A DNA stretch of 64,000 nucleotides from Lytechinus pictus (lineage: Eukaryota > Echinodermata > Echinoidea > Temnopleuroida > Toxopneustidae): NCBI RefSeq assembly GCF_037042905.1, contig NC_087256.1, positions 30,716,501 to 30,780,500 on the forward strand, in the 5' to 3' direction. Shown here piece after piece: positions 58,325 through 64,000 of the stretch. A program made the translations under genes and the position numbers. A model generated the notes under the pieces. That model saw only the letters and a program-made list of their open reading frames with translations. It was not told where the DNA came from and searched no databases. The first letter of the stretch is position 1. Each line of letters begins with the position of its first letter.

Positions 58325-60679
58325 CTACAAGGCGTATAAAAAAAACCGGGACAGTTTTGAAAAGTCTATAAAAAATTTGTTTCAAATTATTATATCTATA
58401 TTTTGATGTTAATAGATGCTCTGAGATCTTATCTTTGAAATGCCATTTTAAAAGATAAATTTTGTTCATGCTTGAGCAAACACGGGTCGTTTTTGTCGGG
58501 GGCTCAAAAAGAGGCTTGCGCCAAAATGGCAGAAATGATAAATTTGATGATTAGACTTTTGGCTAATCAGCAGACTTCCTCTTGATCTTTTCATTATCTT
58601 TGCCATAATTTTTGTCTCACCTGCATAGCAGAGTGAGACTATAGGCGCCGCTTTTCCGACGGCGACGGCGGCGGCGACGGCGGCGTCAACACCAAATCTT
58701 AACCTGAGGTTAAGTTTTTGAAATGACAGCATAACTTAGAAAGTATATGGACCTAGTTCATGAAACTTGGCCATAAGGTTAATCAAGTATTACTGAACAT
58801 CCTGCCTGAGTTTCATGTCACATGACCAAGGTCAAAGGTCATTTAGGGTCAATGAACTTAGACCATGTTGGGGGAATCAACATCAAAATCTTAACCTAAG
58901 GTTAAGTTTTTGAAATGTCATCATAACTTAGAAAATATATGGACCTAGTTCATGAAACTTATACATAAGGTTAATCTAGTATCACTGAACATCCTGCATG
59001 AGTTTCACATCACATGACCAAGGTCAAAGGTCATTTAGGGTCAATGAACTTTGGCCGAATTGGGGGTATCTGTTGAATTACCATCATAACTTTGAAAGTT
59101 TATGGATCTGATTCATGAAACTTGGACATAATAGTAATCAAGTATTACTGAACATCCTGTGCAAGTTTCAGGTCACATGATCAAGGTCAAAGGTCATTTA
59201 GGGTCAATGAACTTTGGCCAAATTGGGGTATTTGTTGAATTACAGCCATAAATTTGAAAGTGTGTTGGTCTAGTTCATAAAACTTGGACATAATAGTAAT
59301 CAAGTATCACTGAACATCCTGTGCGAGTTTCAGGTCACATGATCAAGGTCAAAGGTCATGTAAGGTCAAAGAACTTTGGCCACGTTGGGGGTATTTGTTG
59401 AATTGCCATCATATCTCTATAAGTGTATTGGTCTAGTTCATAAAACGTGGAAATAAGAGTAACCAAGTATCACTGAACATCTTGTGCGAGTTATAGTAGT
59501 TTTCAAAATCAGCACTGCTGCTATATTGAATCGCGTGATGCAGGTGAGACGGCCAGAGGCATTCCACTTGTTGAATTATGCTGTCAAATTTCATTTACAA
59601 ATTTATTGATTTACCTGAATAATATTGTTTTTCATTTAAACTTCTTTTACCTTTGAATTTTCCTTCATAAGTAAGAAAAGAAGAATTTTTGTCAACCCAA
59701 GTAATAAGATTTGCATTATTAATTGGTAGAATTTGTAATTATTCAAATCCTTTTATCATGTGAAACAAATTATGTTATGGTACCTTTAAAATTATAATGT
59801 GAAACAAATTATGTTATGGTACCTATAAAAGACATGAATCCTATTTTCAAGGGGTTATTGAATCCTTCACCAAGTTTAATTATGTGCTTGACAGGACAAA
59901 CAGGAAAGGATTCATTTCTTTCAATGGCAATGGTTTATTGAGTCAAGTTTTAAGGAGCAAGATATGGCAGATCAGGTAAAATGTATTAAAAAGTTGTGAA
60001 GCGAGCAAGCAAAAATTTCCACTTTTTAAATTAAAATATCAAATTTTGTGATTTTGACATAATATTCAGAAAATGATATCATATTTCACTTTCTATGATT
60101 CTGTTATTTTCCTTTCCACTTTTTTTTTGGGTCATTATTTTTTATTTGGGGGGGGGGGGGAGTACCCCTAGCCCCCACCGATCAGTATGCCACTGTTCAA
60201 AGGCACCATAACCTTTGTAGCACACAATGAAAGGATTTGAAAAAAAAAGCGCTCTCCCATACTTTGGTTAAAAAAATAAATGTTCTTGCCTAAAGAAGGA
60301 ATATTCAAAGCTAAAAGAGAACATATTAAAAAGGAACAACAACAGAATTATTCGAGCAAATAAGTAGATTTGGAAATGAATTTTGACCGCATAATTCGAA
60401 AATTATGGCAAAGATAATGAAAAGGTTAAGAGGAAGTCTGCTGATTAGCAAGAAGTCCGACCATCATATTTATCATTTTATGCCATTTTGGCGCAAGCCT
60501 CCTTTTTAACCCCAGACAAAAACATTCCATGTTCGCTCAAGCATGAACGAAACAAAATTATTTTAATGGCATTTGGAGGATAAGACTCCAGAGCATGTAT
60601 TGACACCAAAATATAGAGATCATAATTTGAAAAAAAAAACTTTTCAAATATATCCCGTTTTTTTTTATACGCACTGTAG
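58325..60679. mobile_element. 2.35-kb inverted-repeat element, arm interrupted
   Basis: The left end CTACAAGGCGTATAAAAAAA is mirrored by TTTATACGCACTGTAG at 60664-60679. The left arm runs 58325-58612 and resumes at 59573-59704; the right arm is 60255-60679, inverted and uninterrupted. Shared words include CTTGCGCCAAAATGGCA and AATCAGCAGACTTCCTCTT. No transposase frame is found between the arms, so it is non-autonomous. Confidence 0.8.
58613..59572 (+). mobile_element. DR1-rich mobile repeat (TGTCTCACCTGC ends)
   Basis: A 960-bp insertion in the left arm of the 58325-60679 element; the other arm gives the uninterrupted site. It begins TGTCTCACCTGCATAGCAG, and GATGCAGGTGAGAC near its right end is the inverted counterpart. 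A (GGCGAC)n-like stretch is at 58660-58685. Then four to five tandem units of about 162-192 bp follow, each with CATGACCAAGGTCAAAGGTC-like sequence: perfect AGGTCAAAGGTCA at 58829-58841, 59021-59033, 59184-59196 and 59346-59358. The units decay toward the right. It is non-coding. Confidence 0.8.
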
Positions 60680-61805
60680 AGGGAATAGAGGCCACAGCTT
60701 ATATTTTAAGCACTCTCAATTCCTGTAATTGCTTCTGCAGGGGAAGTGAAAAAACAAACAAACTGTGCTCATAAACAATGACAATCTCAATTATTAAACA
60801 TGGGATTTGTCTTTGTTTATAAAGATATCCTTGTTTTCTGGGACAATCCTCAAACAGGAATGTACCAATGATCCAGATTTACATCTACAACGATTTGGTG
60901 AATATTACATGTAGCTTTAATTTAAAAGACTTTCTCATGAAATAATTGTTTACTGCAAAGTTTTTGAAAAAGAAGGAAGATTGTTTCAGCTTTAAGATTG
61001 AGCAGGGGATAGTATGGGTAAAGTTCATGGTGTGCACTTCATCTTGAAGATACATGTAATAGGCCTACTTTTTTTTAAGTTGAGAAAAAGGACCTGAAAC
61101 CATAAATAGGTTCACTATCAATTATTCTATAACTTGTTCTTGGATTATCCATCGCCATAAAATTTGTTTCATTCATGTTATGAGGTGAAATGTGAAATTT
61201 TAGCAGCCTCATGGATTTTTTTTTTCATACGGTCAAACAGTTTAAAAAGATGGCAAAAAGGTTATTAGCAGTTGCTTGATTGGTGTTCAAATGTTTTAGT
61301 CCTTGCCCTAGTGGGAAAGATATTTCACAATTTAAAAAAATCAGAATGGTCAAAACTCAAAACTTTTTAGATCAAGCTCTCCACTGAAGGGTAACAATAT
61401 GAAAAGTGTCAAGAGAGATATTAGATGTCATACAGATACGTATGATTGATATTACTAGGTTTTGCAAATCTCACATGATCCCTGTGATCATTGAAAAGGG
61501 AATGTTTTGTCATTACTGGTAGGAAAACTCATGTAAAATTATTTCACTCAAAGCTGTTTGTTACAAAGCATTGTCTTATTTACGTGTGTTTTTTAGGAGG
61601 TTTTTTATTTTTGTGTTTGTGATAAGTTGCCATTGGAGATTGTTGAATGTTGATACATTCCTTTACAAAACTCCTAAGTGTTTCTTCTTCATCCGTTGAG
61701 TACAGTCCTTTTTGTACATGTAGAGTGTAGTCGTACTTGAATGAGACCGCTATCACAAAAATACATGACATTTGATGCAGTTGAACAAAACTAAAAACTA
61801 TTTGT
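60680..61805. other. Gene-free stretch
   Basis: No exon or RNA gene could be supported. Confidence 0.4.
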
Positions 61806-61973
61806 TCGGAGGAACTGCAGAACGATTTTGAAGGGGGGGTTGAGTAAAAAAGGATTTAGGGGTCAACATGCATTCATGTAAAAATCATAACGTTCATGTA
61901 AATGTTCACTAAAAGAAGTGGGAGGGGGAGCTGAAATCCACCACTATCCTCCCTCGCGGTTCCACAACCCCTG
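61806..61973. mobile_element. Diverged G/C-run MITE
   Basis: AACTGCAGAACGATTTTGAA followed by a G run at the left, and CTCGCGGTTCCACAACCCCTG at the right, align with the 54338-54496 element in the same order. The ends are more decayed. Confidence 0.45.
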
Positions 61974-62124
61974 CTTTGGATATAAAATACTTCTCATTAA
62001 TGAAATTTCATTGCACGTGGTAAGAGTAAAGGTACATATGACAAAGAAATTAAATTCACAGGCGTGTGTGTGAATACCAGGTTCTAATCCAAGGTACCAG
62101 TGCATATTATGAATAGACCAAGAC

Positions 62125-62545
62125 ACCGTTCTCACTACCTTCCTAAAACTAGTTTACTGGAAACTAGTTTAACGTGTAGTGAGAACGGTTGAAGTGATCT
62201 TGGAAGCAATCACGATGTAGTTTTCAAGATCGCTTTGTCTCGTTAACCTGGTTTTAGCGTAAGTGAGGACAGTCAGAACTGTTCTTCGGGAAGCGATTTT
62301 TGCACATTTTGAGCGCGCTACTCCACACACTGTGTGTAGATTGCCTGTGCTGCGGTTTCAATTTTTGCTCGAAACGTGTCACCCCATCGAGAGCGTTCCC
62401 GTAGCAACAAGATCGCTTTACATGAAGTGGTTTTGAAAACTACTTTCAGGTGATCAAATGGGAACGCTAGCAAAGCGGTCTTCCAAACTTGTTTCCTGAA
62501 CCATTTTCCAGTAAACTAGTTTTAGAAAGCGTAGTGAGAACAGGT
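62125..62545. mobile_element. 421-bp fold-back MITE
   Basis: The left end ACCGTTCTCACTACCTTC, then CTAAAACTAGTTTACTGGAA, is mirrored by TTCCAGTAAACTAGTTTTAG and GTAGTGAGAACAGGT on the right. Internal complementary words (GATCGCTTTGTC/AAGATCGCTTTAC-type) suggest older nested arms. No coding capacity. Confidence 0.75.
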
Positions 62546-63072
62546 CCAGGGGATCACTTCATGGAAAGTCTTTGTCAGTGATTTTCAATGACTGTATTAA
62601 GGTATCTGCTTTCAGCCAATTAGATACACAATGATGCCCAGGAGCATAAAACAGTTAAAATCACTCATTGTTTCATGAAATACTCATCAGTATACTTATT
62701 CATTGCCTGACACCTAGTAACAAGGTATTTCACTACCCTGTGTTCAAGGAATGAACCACACCTGTACAATACTTACTGCTACAATATGTCTGCAAAGATT
62801 AAGGTTGACTTAAATGACATTTGTTTAGAAGGTATGCATGAAATTTGAATAGGATTTATTCCAGTAAATGGCCTTTTGAGGTTCTGGTAATCTAAGTCTT
62901 ATTCAGAGAGGAGCCTGTGAAATTTTTGTACAATTCAAGCATCAATTCGAACATTGTGCACTTCTACACTACATGTAGGTTGTGCATATATCTACTGTCA
63001 TTGTCAGCAGTTGACTTGTGCACGTACAGGTTCAAGTTTACGAGTGCAGTTTGTGAAAAATCGTGTTTGAAT
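62546..63072. other. Gene-free stretch upstream of a possible exon
   Basis: No supported feature. There is no TATA box immediately upstream of the exon candidate at 63073, so its promoter, if any, is not of the TATA type seen for the other genes in this window. Confidence 0.4.
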
Positions 63073-63147
63073 ATGGCGACCCAGGAAAATGATCAGGGTG
63101 ATGTATTTCCAGATTCTTCTCTCCAGTCTGCTATGAAGTTCTCATTG
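63073..63147 (+). CDS. Candidate first coding exon of a gene leaving the window
   Basis: ATG in good context (AATATGGCG) opens a 25-codon frame starting MATQENDQGDVFPDSS and ending exactly in phase 0 before GTAAATG, a plausible donor. The composition (acidic, polar N-terminus) looks like a real protein start rather than AT-rich noise. I do not recognise the product. No downstream exon could be joined with confidence before 64000, so the call is partial and tentative. Confidence 0.35.
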
Positions 63148-64000
63148 GTAAATGATTATTTAAAGATGACAATATAGGGAAACTGCAACTGTTTGTAATT
63201 AGTTGGCCTTATGGTGAAGCGCTTTTATTCAGTCACATGCACTGGTTCCCTTGTTTGCTCCTCCATTCACTTTTTGTCTCACCTGAACAAAGTTCGGCAG
63301 AGACCTAGTGATTAGCCAGCTAAGCTGGAAAATAATGGAATATGCAAAATTTGATATTAATCATTATCAATATCCTTAGATTAGGGATGATGAATGTGTG
63401 ATGCCGGTGGGCGATGGCACACTTACATACACATGTATTTGCTTATCAATTTGTTATGAACGATTAAATTGTTTTGTGAAAATGCTTTATCCTAAGTTAC
63501 ATTTCAGGATCATAAAAAGCAAATGGCTTGTTGGAAACGATCTTCATAAATATATACAAATTTAAAACAAGAACTGGATTAAATGAAGATGCATTGAAAT
63601 GGAAATATGATTACAAGATACAAAATATTTAAACAAAATGAGGAAATATAGAAGACTGGAAAATGCGTTTTATAGATCATTACATTTGATGAAAAAATAG
63701 TGCCTATTGTCTTTTGAATGCTGTCCTAAAAGGAGTCTAACGTTAGAAGGTTACTCCATAGAACTGAGCCTTAATGATATTGAATTTCATCTGTCATGCA
63801 TATGGATGGAGTTTTATTTATTTTTATTTAACTCGACTACATTCGTGTGTACAAACATTCAAATGAGAGTTTCTTGCAAAATAATCATTAATTAGAATGG
63901 CACATTTGGAGTCATTGAGATCCACCTTTATACCTTTACATTGCAATTTTGTATTTTTTACCTTTTTTAATATACTTAAACTTATATTTGTTTAAATGTC
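63148..64000. other. Gene-free window end
   Basis: AT-rich sequence; if the 63073 exon is real, this would be its first intron. TTTGTCTCACCTGAACAAAG at 63276-63295 recalls the end of the DR1-rich repeat and may be a fragment of it. Confidence 0.35.

Overview
This is a eukaryotic, AT-rich stretch of animal genome. It is most likely from a sea urchin or a close echinoderm relative. The genes are split into short exons with GT/AG introns and TATA promoters. One gene is a secreted precursor with four EGF-like repeats, arranged like the sea-urchin exogastrula-inducing polypeptide (EGIP/EGF2) precursor. The intergenic DNA is packed with SINEs, LINE tails and fold-back elements of the kind common in marine invertebrates. 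No prokaryotic gene structure is present.

Layout. 0-8 kb: a large 33-bp minisatellite. It is interrupted by a 1,367-bp element with Transib/RSS-like ends and by a SINE, and it is followed by a tRNA-derived SINE. 8-15.8 kb: gene-poor, with simple repeats, a LINE tail and small MITEs. 15.9-26.4 kb (+): the EGF-repeat gene, seven coding exons, all phase 1 at their junctions, with introns full of nested transposons. 27.8-29.0 kb: a second minisatellite (32 bp) that shares a 15-bp core with the first. 29.3-37.9 kb and 45.4-52.3 kb (-): two tandem copies of a proteinase K-like secreted subtilase. Each has eight coding exons of exactly matching length plus a non-coding first exon. 42.4-43.9 kb (+), between them: an intronless tyrosine-recombinase ORF of the Crypton-derived (DUF3504/QRICH1/ZMYM-like) type. 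53-62.5 kb: gene-free, dominated by fold-back elements, including a 542-bp near-perfect palindrome and a 2.35-kb inverted-repeat element. A repeat carrying four perfect nuclear-receptor DR1 motifs has inserted into that 2.35-kb element. 63.07 kb (+): a possible first coding exon of a gene leaving the window.

The EGF precursor and the two subtilases are secreted products, and their 3' ends converge on the 27.8-29.0 kb minisatellite. Nothing in the sequence shows that they act together. The rest of the window is a record of nested transposition. In several places insertion points can be read exactly, because an uninterrupted copy of the target (a sister repeat unit, a family member or the opposite arm) is also present.
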